Below, in pieces: positions 8,614 through 16,162 of a DNA stretch of 64,000 nt. The translations under genes and the position numbers were made by a program. This DNA is from Variovorax paradoxus NBRC 15149. GTDB taxonomy: Bacteria > Pseudomonadota > Gammaproteobacteria > Burkholderiales > Burkholderiaceae_C. How positions within the stretch are numbered: position 1 is the stretch's first letter; the number at the start of each line of letters is the position of its first letter. The stretch lies in NCBI RefSeq assembly GCF_001591365.1, contig NZ_BCUT01000002.1, forward strand, positions 868,001 through 932,000, read 5' to 3'. A model generated the notes under the pieces. It ran no database searches. It had not been told where the DNA came from and was given only the letters and a program-made list of their open reading frames with translations.

Positions 8614-8864
8614 GAATGCCGGCCATGCTTTCGGGAGCCCCTTGGTGTGGAAACCAGGTTTCCACCGGGCGGCTCGCCCTTGATGTATCCGGCATGACGC
8701 ACGCCGTGGAAACCTGGTTTCCACGGCCGCGCTTGCCACAAGCCGGATGCGGCGCGGCAATGCCACAGTACCTGCCGAAGGTCGCGGGGCGGATCGGCAG
8801 AAGGCTCCGTTTCACGGCATCGAGCGCGGCCCAAGCCGCGCCAAGGAGTGTCCATCATGGCTAG
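8610..8864 (+). CDS. Possible 84-codon ORF bridging parA and parB
   Basis: An open frame of 84 codons whose ATG overlaps the parA stop (ATGA) and whose TAG lies six bases inside parB. It fills exactly the unusually long parA-parB gap and runs through two parS-like palindromes, encoding GNQVST and VETWFP. I recognise no domain. The overlaps at both ends would suit translational coupling, but the frame may be open only because the region is GC-rich and palindromic. Treated as doubtful. Confidence 0.2.
   Translation: MRMPAMLSGAPWCGNQVSTGRLALDVSGMTHAVETWFPRPRLPQAGCGAAMPQYLPKVAGRIGRRLRFTASSAAQAAPRSVHHG
8647..8665. other. parS-like palindrome, copy 2
   Basis: GTGGAAACCAGGTTTCCAC, perfect palindrome around a central A, in the gap between parA and parB, 34 bases after the parA stop. 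Probable ParB-binding centromere site. Confidence 0.72.
8706..8724. other. parS-like palindrome, copy 3
   Basis: GTGGAAACCTGGTTTCCAC, perfect palindrome around a central T, 59 bases from copy 2. The preceding ACGCC is shared with copy 4, which suggests the copies arose by local duplication. Confidence 0.72.
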
Positions 8865-9936
8865 CACCCGCAAGCGGCTGGAGGCGTTGACCGCCGGCCT
8901 GATGCTTCCCGAAGCGGCAAAGGATCCGGTCGATGCGCCGGCCCCGGCGGCTGCTCCCGCAGTGCCCCCGTCGGCATCGAACGCCGTGGAAACCAGGTTT
9001 CCACCGGCCGTCGGCGGCTCGCTCGCGCCGCGCACCGGCCCTGGCCAGATGATGGCTTTCCGCGGCCAGATCCAGCAGGTCGAAGGCGAGATGGCGGCGC
9101 TGCGCGAAAAGCTCAGCCAGTACGAAGGCTCGCTGCCGACGCGCAAGATGGACCCCAAGACCATCCATCCGAGCCGCTGGGCGAACCGCCACGACGCCTC
9201 GTTCACGAGCAGCGCCTTTGCGGGCCTCAAGGCGGACATCGAGCATGCCGGCGGCAACGTCCAGCCGATCCTGGTGCGGCCGCTCAAGGACGAGCCCGGC
9301 CAGTTCGAGATCGTCTTCGGCCACCGCCGGCACCGGGCCGCGCTGGAGCTTGGCATTCCGGTACTGGCGTCCATCTGGGTCGACGAACTCGGCGACGCGG
9401 CGCTCTTCGCGGCCATGGACCGGGAGAATCGCGAGCGCGCGGACCTGTCCAACTACGAACAGGGGCTGATGTACCAGCGCGCGCTCGAAGAACAGCTGTT
9501 CCCGACGCAGCGCCAACTGGCCGAAGCGCTCGGCGTGAGCCATACCTGGGTGCGCAAGGCGCTCATGGTGGCGCAATTGCCAACGGCCGTGGTGGAGTGC
9601 TTCCGCAGTCCCCTGGAGATCAGCTTCCGCCATGCCGAGCAGATCAATGCCGCTATGGAAAAGGACCGCCGCGGCGTGCTCAAGCGCGTGGAAAGGCTGC
9701 GGGGCCACAGCCTTGCGCCGGCCATGGTCGTCGCCCGGCTGCTCGACGCCAAGCCCGGTTTCGAACGCTCGGAAAAGCTCGACATCCTGTCCGCGGGGCA
9801 GAAGATCGGCACGCTGGTGCGCGCCAAGAGCGGGGAGATCACGATCACGATCGTGCCGGACGCAGCCACCGAGGCCAGCCAGGATGCGCTCGAGGCCGGC
9901 ATCGCCGAGGCTTTGCGCAAGGCCCGCACGCTGTAG
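8857..9936 (+). CDS. parB: ParB, centromere-binding partition protein
   Basis: A 359-residue ParB/RepB/Spo0J-family protein that binds parS, spreads along DNA and stimulates ParA. AAGGAG ends eight bases before the chosen ATG at 8857. Domains: a low-complexity Ala/Pro N-terminus with the likely ParA-contact region, a ParB/sulfiredoxin-fold nucleotide-binding domain from about residue 100 containing GHRRHRAA (family consensus GERRxRA, with His replacing Glu here), a helix-turn-helix at about residues 205-230 (TQRQLAEALGVSHTWVRKAL), and a C-terminal dimerisation part. One parS-like palindrome lies inside its own coding sequence at codons 44-50. The gene is cotranscribed with parA. Confidence 0.93.
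   Translation: MASTRKRLEALTAGLMLPEAAKDPVDAPAPAAAPAVPPSASNAVETRFPPAVGGSLAPRTGPGQMMAFRGQIQQVEGEMAALREKLSQYEGSLPTRKMDPKTIHPSRWANRHDASFTSSAFAGLKADIEHAGGNVQPILVRPLKDEPGQFEIVFGHRRHRAALELGIPVLASIWVDELGDAALFAAMDRENRERADLSNYEQGLMYQRALEEQLFPTQRQLAEALGVSHTWVRKALMVAQLPTAVVECFRSPLEISFRHAEQINAAMEKDRRGVLKRVERLRGHSLAPAMVVARLLDAKPGFERSEKLDILSAGQKIGTLVRAKSGEITITIVPDAATEASQDALEAGIAEALRKARTL
8986..9004. other. parS-like palindrome, copy 4 (inside parB)
   Basis: GTGGAAACCAGGTTTCCAC, perfect copy in the low-complexity N-terminal part of parB, encoding VETRFPP. Its reading frame and preceding ACGCC match copy 3. Probable ParB-binding site that could also modulate parB transcription. Confidence 0.7.
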
Positions 9937-9969
9937 ATTCGCCTGCCGGGGGGAGGGCGGCAGGGCCAA

Positions 9970-9988
9970 TGTGAGAACCGTTGGGATT
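9970..9988 (+). repeat. Solitary iteron downstream of parB
   Basis: TGTGAG at 9970 followed 11 bases later by TTGGGAT, the same spacing and halves as the origin iterons nearly 3 kb away. No second copy lies beside it. A lone initiator site here could allow DNA looping or pairing with the origin to limit copy number; that role is inference. Confidence 0.55.
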
Positions 9989-10075
9989 TGCTTGCGCCGC
10001 TCGTCCCAGGCATTTGGCAGGCGCAGCGGCACCCGGGCCGGCGTCCTGGCGCCGCCCCGGGGACAGGGCAGGGAA

Positions 10076-10113
10076 ATAAAAAAAAGCCCGGCCTGCCTCG
10101 TGGGATCCGGGCT
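10076..10113 (-). terminator. Rho-independent terminator of the small secreted-protein gene
   Basis: Read on the minus strand, AGCCCGG and CCGGGCT (10107-10113 and 10085-10091) form a 7-bp stem with a 15-base loop, followed directly by a T-rich run. It lies 17 bases after the stop of the gene at 10131-10463. Confidence 0.75.
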
Positions 10114-10130
10114 GGCCTGGTCTTGCGCGC

Positions 10131-10463
10131 CTAGGGCCGAACCACAATGGCCGGCGGCTGAATCACGATCGCGGGGGGCTGCACGACCACGCCCGGCGGC
10201 GGGCCTGCATAGACTGGCGCTTCGTACACGGGGGCGCGCGAGGCGTGGTCCTTGCACTTGCGCTTTTCCTTGTATTCGCCGTTCTTCTCCCACTTGCGCT
10301 CGACCTTGCACCGGCCGTCCCAGAACGCTTCCTTGTACTCGCGGCCGCCGTGCCGTCTTTTGCCGTGACCGCTCTCGTCCTTGTACGGGTCCGCGGCGGC
10401 GGGTGCCATGGCACCGGTGGCAAGCAAGGCGACCAGGGCCAGGGGGCGCAGAAGGGGATTCAT
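10131..10463 (-). CDS. Small secreted basic protein, function unknown
   Basis: A 110-residue protein with a clear cleaved signal peptide (ALVALLATGAMAPAAA-DPY), so it should be periplasmic or exported. The mature part begins with a charged Lys/Arg/Glu/Gly-rich segment containing two Cys (DGRCKVERKWE and KRKCKDH), which could form a disulfide. It ends with proline-rich repeats of the type QPPAIVIQPPAIVVRP. GAGG stands five bases before the ATG. It has its own terminator. It sits between the partition genes and the recombinase without an obvious functional tie to either. I recognise only its likeness to short hypothetical proteins of related betaproteobacteria. Confidence 0.75.
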   Translation of the reverse strand: MNPLLRPLALVALLATGAMAPAAADPYKDESGHGKRRHGGREYKEAFWDGRCKVERKWEKNGEYKEKRKCKDHASRAPVYEAPVYAGPPPGVVVQPPAIVIQPPAIVVRP

Positions 10464-10767
10464 GAAAGACCTCGAATGTGATTTGTTCCCATGGCCGCGC
10501 ATCGTACTAGAGGCAACGCGGCCAGTGCCTCTATGGGTCGACGGGACAAGCCATGGGTCCTGCGGGACAGGGGGCCTGGAGGGACGGGTTTTCGAAGACC
10601 AGCGGCTGTTGCAGGGTTCCCACGGGTTCCTGTGGCGCTCGGCAGACGCCGAACAACCCGGATAAAATCCAATCAAATCAACAACTTAGGCGAAGGTGCT
10701 CGTGAAGATGCTTGGTTGCAACACAAAATGTGTATTGATGATTACTTCAGTTATCATCAAGCAATTC
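10464..10767. other. Gene-free stretch upstream of the recombinase unit
   Basis: About 300 bases between two divergent units. The first half is GC-rich with nothing recognisable; from about 10660 it becomes AT-rich (GGATAAAATCC, AATCAAATCAACAACTTAG) and likely contains the promoter of the rightward unit. A small dyad ACACAAAATGTGT (10721-10733) and the palindrome at 10735-10760 are the only structured elements. Confidence 0.5.
10735..10760. promoter_or_regulatory. 26-bp near-palindrome, operator or recombination site
   Basis: TTGATGATTAC and GTTATCATCAA face each other around TTCA; 10 of 11 arm positions pair. Arm length and compact centre resemble core sites of tyrosine recombinases, and a tyrosine recombinase is encoded 370 bases downstream. 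It could equally be an operator for the unit that starts eight bases later. Function is inferred from form and place only. Confidence 0.4.
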
Positions 10768-10857
10768 ATGACAACGACCACCGCACCCCACGGCACGCAG
10801 GCCTTCGCCAGCACCCTGTTCGATCCCGCCCTACCGGCGAGATGGACCGCCGCATGA
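10768..10857 (+). CDS. Possible 29-codon leader ORF
   Basis: A short frame (MTTTTAPHGTQAF...) whose TGA overlaps the ATG of the following 93-codon gene. The pattern suits a translated leader coupled to the downstream gene. No ribosome site stands out and no homologue is recognised, so it may be fortuitous. Confidence 0.25.
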   Translation: MTTTTAPHGTQAFASTLFDPALPARWTAA

Positions 10858-11135
10858 GTGCGACAGACATGCCTGCCGTTCCCACACCCTCCCAACTGTC
10901 CCACATCGATGACGACGAGCTCGCGCGCCTGGCGTCGACCTGGCGGGCCCTTGCGGGCCGCGGCGACCGCGAGGCCTTCGGCATCGCGCATGCGCTCGAG
11001 GTCGAGCAGCGCCGGCGCACGCGGGTGAGCCAGCTGCAGCAGCTGCCGGAGGATCCCGGGCCGGCGCCGCGCCCGTGGTGGAAGTTCTGGCAGTCGACGA
11101 CGGCCGGCGAGCGGAACCCGACATCGGCCTCATGA
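10854..11135 (+). CDS. Small acidic hypothetical protein coupled to the recombinase
   Basis: A 93-residue soluble protein with a helical centre (DDDELARLASTWRALAGRGD...) rich in Asp, Glu and Arg, and a C-terminal PRPWWKFWQS motif. No signal peptide or known domain is seen. The start at 10854 is preferred; an in-frame ATG lies four codons earlier at 10842. Its stop overlaps the ATG of the tyrosine recombinase (ATGA). The tight coupling suggests an accessory factor for the recombinase, for example a directionality or regulatory protein, but nothing in the sequence proves it. Confidence 0.7.
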   Translation: MSATDMPAVPTPSQLSHIDDDELARLASTWRALAGRGDREAFGIAHALEVEQRRRTRVSQLQQLPEDPGPAPRPWWKFWQSTTAGERNPTSAS

Positions 11136-13024
11136 AGGCCCTGATTCCGCGCAAGCTGCACCGCGGACATTTCGCGTTCATGCGGGCGCTGGCCCAGGGG
11201 CTCGACGAACGGGCCAGCTGGGACCGCTACCTGCGGCTCGAAGGCGAACACACCGACCTGCGGACCGTGCGCCGCACCATCGCCTGGATCCGCGACGAAT
11301 TCGCGGCGGCCGCGCGGCGCGAGCACAAGCCAGGCACCGCCCGGCTGATCCTGCTCGACGCCGACCGCTTTTCCGCGGCGCCGGCGCTCCCGAGCCTGGC
11401 CGAGTTCGCCGTGGCGAACGGCCTGGAGGATTTCTCCGAGTCCGAACAGGTCGAGGCCTACGAGGCCGCCTACCCGGCCGCGGGCAAGGCAGGGCAGGGC
11501 GCCCGGCCCTCGCGGCGCGCGCGCGTGGTCGAGCGCCAGCTCGAAGCGCTGCGCTGGCTCGAGAACCTGGTCGCCCAGGACCCGCGGCCGCTCGACAGCG
11601 TGTCGGCCTGGCTCAATCCCTCGGTGGCAAGCCGCCTGGAACGCGCCGGCCTGCGCACGCTCCATGCGCTGGTCGAGCACATCAACGGCATCGGCTCGCG
11701 CTGGTGGGTGCATGTGCCGGGCGTGGGCGAACTCAAGGCGGCGCGCATCCTCGACTGGCTGCGCGCCAACGAACAGGTGCTGGGGCTGCGCATCGGCGCC
11801 CACGCGATGACCCCCCGGGCGCAGCTCGGCCCGCTGGCGCTGGCCGCGGTGGTGCCGGGCGGCACCGCACTCGTGCCTTATGAAAAGTTCGTGCTCCCCG
11901 CCGAGCTCGACGGCAGCGCAGGCAGCAACCGCGCGCCGCGCGGGCAGTGCCTGCTGATGGCCACCAACGACCACGAGGCCGTGGGCGCCTGGCTCAGCGC
12001 CAAGCGCGCGGGCGATGCCACCATCGACCTGTCGGCCACCCAGCGCGCCTACCGCAAGGAGGCCGAGCGCCTGCTGCTCTGGGCCGTGCTGGAGCGCGGG
12101 AAGGCGCTGTCGTCGCTCACCGTCGAGGATGCGATCGAATACCGCGACTTCCTGCTCGATCCGCCCGCCCACTGGTGCGGCGCGCGCCATCACCAGCGCT
12201 GGTCGCCGCTGTGGCGGCCGATGGAAGGGCCGCTCGCGCCCTCGGCGCTGCGCCAGGCCATTGCGATCCTGCGCAGCCTGCATGCGTTCCTGGTGAACCA
12301 GAACTATCTGGTGGGCAACCCCTTTGCCACGCTGGCGCCGCCCGCGAGCCTGCAGCAGCCGCTGGACTCCAGCCGCGCGCTGAGCTTCGCGCAGTGGGAC
12401 CATGTCGACGCGCTGCTCCAGGCGCATGCCGACACCGAAGCCAGGCGCCGGCTGCGGCGCGGCATGCGCTGGCTCTATGCGACCGGCCTGCGGCTGGCCG
12501 AGATCACCAGCGCCAAGTGCGAGGACCTCGAGCAGATCGAATGCCGCACGGCCGACGGCGCCCCGGCCACCGGCTGGCAGCTGGTGGTGGCCGGCAAGGG
12601 CGGGCGCTGCCGCCGGGTGCCGGTGCCGCCGGCGCTGGTGGCCGAGCTGGAAGACGAACTCGCCCGCCACGGCTTCGAGCGGCAGGTCGGCGCCGTGAGC
12701 AACCGCGGCATCCATGTGCTGGCGCGCTTCGATGCCGAACTGCGCCGTCCGGCCGCCTGGTCGGCCTCGGGCCTGTACCAGGCGATCAAGGCCTTTGTCG
12801 CCCAAGCCGCGGCCGGCCTGCGCGGCGTCGAAGCCCAGCAGCTCAAAAAAGCGAGCACTCACTGGCTGCGACACTCGCATGGATCCCACGCGCTGCGCGG
12901 CAGGGAAGGGCAGGTGCCGGTGCCGATCCAGGTCGTGCAGAACAACCTCGGACATGCCTCGGTGGGGACCACGGCCATGTACCTGGCGACCGCGCAGCTG
13001 CAGGGCCATACCGAAATGCGCTAG
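11132..13024 (+). CDS. Tyrosine site-specific recombinase with DUF3701 N-terminus
   Basis: A 630-residue tyrosine recombinase. The N-terminal third matches the DUF3701 type found on Burkholderiales replicons and includes a helix-hairpin-helix-like segment (HVPGVGELKAARIL). A SAM-like core-binding domain follows at about residues 300-400. The catalytic domain has Arg454 (ATGLRLAEI), a beta-hairpin Lys (AGKGGRCRR), His577 and Arg580 (THWLRHSH), His608 (LGHAS) and the nucleophile Tyr617 (AMYLAT), so it should be active. The ATG at 11132 overlaps the stop of the preceding gene. Placed next to rep-parAB, it may resolve replicon dimers, or be an integrase retained from a mobile element. The palindrome at 10735 is a possible target. 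Confidence 0.9.
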   Translation: MKALIPRKLHRGHFAFMRALAQGLDERASWDRYLRLEGEHTDLRTVRRTIAWIRDEFAAAARREHKPGTARLILLDADRFSAAPALPSLAEFAVANGLEDFSESEQVEAYEAAYPAAGKAGQGARPSRRARVVERQLEALRWLENLVAQDPRPLDSVSAWLNPSVASRLERAGLRTLHALVEHINGIGSRWWVHVPGVGELKAARILDWLRANEQVLGLRIGAHAMTPRAQLGPLALAAVVPGGTALVPYEKFVLPAELDGSAGSNRAPRGQCLLMATNDHEAVGAWLSAKRAGDATIDLSATQRAYRKEAERLLLWAVLERGKALSSLTVEDAIEYRDFLLDPPAHWCGARHHQRWSPLWRPMEGPLAPSALRQAIAILRSLHAFLVNQNYLVGNPFATLAPPASLQQPLDSSRALSFAQWDHVDALLQAHADTEARRRLRRGMRWLYATGLRLAEITSAKCEDLEQIECRTADGAPATGWQLVVAGKGGRCRRVPVPPALVAELEDELARHGFERQVGAVSNRGIHVLARFDAELRRPAAWSASGLYQAIKAFVAQAAAGLRGVEAQQLKKASTHWLRHSHGSHALRGREGQVPVPIQVVQNNLGHASVGTTAMYLATAQLQGHTEMR

Positions 13025-13132
13025 CTGCTAGCGCGCCCGGGCGCTCGCTCGCGGGCCGCAATCTGCGCAAGATGCGAGCAATGCAAACACCGGTTCCCTG
13101 CCTTTCGCTCGCTGCCGCCACGGAGGCGCGCC

Positions 13133-14020
13133 ATGCCCGCTAGCACCATGGACAAGGACTGGCTGCGCTTTCACCCGAACCCGTCGAAGCCGCGCTTCAG
13201 GCCGCCGCCGGGCGCGGTCGACGCGCACTGCCACGTCTTCGGCCCGGCGGCCGTGTTTCCCTATGCGCCCGAGCGCAAGTACACGCCCTGCGACGCATCG
13301 AAGGATCAGCTCTTCGCCTTGCGCGACCTGCTGGGCTTCGAGCGCAACGTGATCGTGCAGGCCACCTGCCACGGCAGCGATAACCGCGCGCTGCTCGATG
13401 CCATCGCACACTCGAACGGGCGCGCGCGCGGCGTGGCCTCGGTCGCGCCCAACGTGAGCGATGCCGAACTGCACCGGCTGCACGAGGCCGGCATCCGCGG
13501 CGTGCGCTTCAACTTCCTCAGGCGCCTGGCGGACTTCACGCCGCGCGAGGTGCTGATGGACATCGCCAAGCGCATCGCGCCGCTCGGCTGGCACGTGGTC
13601 GTGTACTTCGAGGCGCAGGACCTGCCCGAGCTCTGGGATTTCTTCACCCGCCTGCCGACGACCGTGGTGGTCGATCACATGGGCCGGCCCGACGTGAGCC
13701 AGCCGGTCGACGGGCCGCAGTTCGAGCGCTTCGTGCGGCTGATGCGCGAGCATCCGAACGTGTGGTCGAAGGTGAGCTGCCCCGAGCGCCTGTCGGTCTC
13801 CGGATCGCCGGCCTACGATGACGTCGTGCCGTTCGCGCAACGCCTGGTCGAGACCTTCCCGGACCGTGTGCTGTGGGGCACCGACTGGCCGCATCCCAAC
13901 CTCAAGACGCACATGCCCGACGACGGCACGCTGGTCGACATGATTCCGCGCATCGCGCGCACCGCGCAGCTGCAGCAGCAGCTGCTCGTGGACAACCCGA
14001 TGCGGCTCTACTGGGCCTGA
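13133..14020 (+). CDS. 2-pyrone-4,6-dicarboxylate lactonase-like amidohydrolase
   Basis: A 295-residue amidohydrolase-2 family TIM-barrel protein. It resembles LigI, which opens 2-pyrone-4,6-dicarboxylate in the protocatechuate 4,5-cleavage (lignin monomer) pathway. Visible signature parts are VDAHCHVFGP near residue 28, KYTPCDAS, GVRFNFLRRL, VVDHMGRPD and WGTDWPHPN with the catalytic-type Asp. GGAGG stands seven bases before the ATG. It is followed by a LysR regulator and a convergent Bug receptor; no other protocatechuate 4,5-pathway gene is present, so the substrate may be a different lactone or cyclic acid. A more distant paralogue lies at 56468-57292. Family assignment is firm, exact substrate moderate. 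Confidence 0.8.
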   Translation: MPASTMDKDWLRFHPNPSKPRFRPPPGAVDAHCHVFGPAAVFPYAPERKYTPCDASKDQLFALRDLLGFERNVIVQATCHGSDNRALLDAIAHSNGRARGVASVAPNVSDAELHRLHEAGIRGVRFNFLRRLADFTPREVLMDIAKRIAPLGWHVVVYFEAQDLPELWDFFTRLPTTVVVDHMGRPDVSQPVDGPQFERFVRLMREHPNVWSKVSCPERLSVSGSPAYDDVVPFAQRLVETFPDRVLWGTDWPHPNLKTHMPDDGTLVDMIPRIARTAQLQQQLLVDNPMRLYWA

Positions 14021-14069
14021 GAGGCGGCAAGCGCTTGCTTCGCGTGAGCGGACCCCTAGACTCCAGCTC

Positions 14070-15005
14070 ATGGACCTCAAGCAGCTGGAGTACTTCGTTC
14101 GCGTGGCCGAGCTGGGGAGCTTCACGCGCGCGTCGATCGTGATCGACGTGGCGCAGCCCGCGCTCAGCCGGCAGGTGCGCCAGCTCGAAGTGGAGCTGCG
14201 GCAGAACCTGCTGACGCGCAACGGCCGCGGCGTCACGCTCACCGATGCGGGCACGCTGCTGCTGGCGCATGCCAGGGGCATCCTGCACCAGATCGAGCGC
14301 GCCAAGGAAGACCTCGGCCGCATGCGCGGCGCGCTGGCCGGCCGCGTCACGGTGGGCCTGCCGCCGAGCATCGCCAAGCGCATTGCCGTGCCGCTGACCC
14401 GTGCCTTTCGCCAGCAGTTGCCCGATGCGCGCCTTGCCATCACCGAGGCGCTGTCGAGCGCCCTGCAGGAATCGGTGACCGCGGGCCGCATCGACCTGGC
14501 GCTGCTCTACAACCCCGCGCCCTCGGCCGACATCGACAGCGTGGTCATCCTCGAAGAAGACCTGTACCTGGTCGGACCGGCCACGCAGCCCGGCGGGGAG
14601 ATCGCGCTGCGCGAGGTGGCCTCGCAGCCGCTCGTGATTCCGACCCAGCCCAATTCCATCCGCATGCTGGTCGAGGCGGAAATGGCCAACATCGGATGCC
14701 GCCCGGCCATCGCGATGGAGATCGACGGCGTGGCCGCCATTCTCGACCTGGTCATCGATGGCGTTGGCTCCGCGGTGCTGTCCGCGAACGCGGTGCTCAC
14801 CGCGCCTCGGCCGGAGGCTTTCGGCATCCGGCGGATCGTGGATCCTCCGCTGCGCAGCCGGCTGGCGCTGGCCGTCAGTTCGCAGCGTCCGGCCACGCTG
14901 ACCCAGCAGGCCGTTCTCGCGCTGGTGCGCGAGGTCGTGGATCAGACGATGAATGCTTCGCCGGCACCGGCGCTCACTGCTTCGGAATGCCGGCCAGGCG
15001 GATGA
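14070..15005 (+). CDS. LysR-family transcription regulator
   Basis: A 311-residue LysR-type regulator. It has an N-terminal winged helix (LKQLEYFVRVAELGSFTRAS, QPALSRQVRQLE), a linker helix and a periplasmic-binding-like effector domain from about residue 90. It follows the lactonase-like gene by 49 bases on the same strand, and its last 32 bases overlap the 3' end of the convergent Bug gene. It most likely controls one or both neighbours in response to an organic acid; the ligand is unknown. Confidence 0.9.
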   Translation: MDLKQLEYFVRVAELGSFTRASIVIDVAQPALSRQVRQLEVELRQNLLTRNGRGVTLTDAGTLLLAHARGILHQIERAKEDLGRMRGALAGRVTVGLPPSIAKRIAVPLTRAFRQQLPDARLAITEALSSALQESVTAGRIDLALLYNPAPSADIDSVVILEEDLYLVGPATQPGGEIALREVASQPLVIPTQPNSIRMLVEAEMANIGCRPAIAMEIDGVAAILDLVIDGVGSAVLSANAVLTAPRPEAFGIRRIVDPPLRSRLALAVSSQRPATLTQQAVLALVREVVDQTMNASPAPALTASECRPGG

Positions 15006-15966
15006 CTTCCGACCAGCGCTGAATCTCGTCCTTCAGGAGGTCCGCCTGCTGCTGCGGCGTGCTGCCCTGCGCCTCGACGCCAAGCTGGCGCAGCCGTTCC
15101 TTGACTTCCGGCGTGGCGAGCGCCGCGTTGGCTTCCTTGCTGAGCCTCGCGATGACCGCGGGCGGCGTCTTCGCGGGCACGGCAAGCGCGTTCCATGACG
15201 AGACCTTGAAACCGGGCGCGCCGCTCTCCGCGACCGTCGGCGTGTCGGGCAGCGCGAACGAGCGCTTCGCGCCCATGACCGCGAGGGCGCGCAGCGACTT
15301 GCCGCTGATCTGCCCGAGGATCGGCGCGAGGATCTCGACGCCGGCGTCGACCTGCCCGCCGCGCAGCGCCGTGATCAGTGCGGGCGAGCCGTTGAACGGA
15401 ATCACCTGCGCGTCGATGCCGGTGCTGCGCTTGAAGAGCTCGGCCGCCAGATGCTGCGTGCTGCCCACGTTGATGGTGCCGATGTTGACGGTGCCGGGAT
15501 GCGCCTTCGCATGTGCCAGCAGCTCCTGCATCGTCCTGAACCGGGCGTCAGCGGCTGTCACCACGGCCATGTCGAAATAGCCGAGCGTCGACACCGGCGC
15601 GAAGTCGCGGACCGTGTCGAAAGGCAGGCGCTTGAACAGCCCCGCGCTCACGGCATTGCCGTTGGACATCAGCAGCATGGTGAGCCCGTCCGGCGCCGCC
15701 TTGGCCACCGCATCGGAGGCGACCACGCCGCCGGCGCCCGGCTTGTTGTCCACGATGATGCTCTGGCCCATGGATTCCGACATCTTTTGCGCGACGGTGC
15801 GCGCCGTGAGGTCGGCCACGCCGCCGGGGCCGAAGGGCACGACCAGGCGAATGGGCTTGGTCGACGACGGTTGCTGTTGCTGCTGCTGCGCGTTCGCGCC
15901 TGTGCAGAGCAACGAGAGTGCGGCCAGCGCGAGCGCCGAACGCCGGGTGCGAGTGCGCATATCCAT
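14974..15966 (-). CDS. Bug-family (TctC-like) periplasmic solute receptor
   Basis: A 330-residue receptor of the Bug/tripartite tricarboxylate family. It has a signal peptide (ALALAALSLLCTGANA), a run of six Gln after it, then family motifs IRLVVPFGPGGVADLTAR, VDNKPGAGG, the APDG loop, and SGAPGFKVSSWNAL near the C-terminus. Members bind carboxylates in the periplasm. No TctA or TctB membrane gene is present, so it is an orphan receptor, as is common in Burkholderiales. An alternative ATG at 15960 has AAGGA at good spacing. It is convergent with and overlaps the LysR gene by 32 bases, and is divergent from the zinc-ribbon gene. Ligand unknown. Confidence 0.9.
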   Translation of the reverse strand: MDMRTRTRRSALALAALSLLCTGANAQQQQQQPSSTKPIRLVVPFGPGGVADLTARTVAQKMSESMGQSIIVDNKPGAGGVVASDAVAKAAPDGLTMLLMSNGNAVSAGLFKRLPFDTVRDFAPVSTLGYFDMAVVTAADARFRTMQELLAHAKAHPGTVNIGTINVGSTQHLAAELFKRSTGIDAQVIPFNGSPALITALRGGQVDAGVEILAPILGQISGKSLRALAVMGAKRSFALPDTPTVAESGAPGFKVSSWNALAVPAKTPPAVIARLSKEANAALATPEVKERLRQLGVEAQGSTPQQQADLLKDEIQRWSEVIRLAGIPKQ

Positions 15967-16162
15967 TCCTTTGTCTCCGTCTTCTCTTTTGAAGCGCCGG
16001 CGGTGCGTGGGGCCTTGTGCCGGCGTGATGGACTATCGCCATTCCGGCGGCGGTCCGCTATCCGGCCCGGCCACTTTGAGATATGTCGCGGCGGCATATC
16101 CGGCGCCTTCCTCGCTAAGATGCGCGCGGAACCGCGTCGCCAATGCCACCGAGGACATTTCT

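Noticed and set aside
10766..13009. 747-codon open frame antisense to the recombinase gene
   Set aside because: GC-rich codon bias keeps the opposite strand open; the encoded sequence is low-complexity Arg/Ala/Gly/His without any domain, while the plus strand encodes a complete recombinase.
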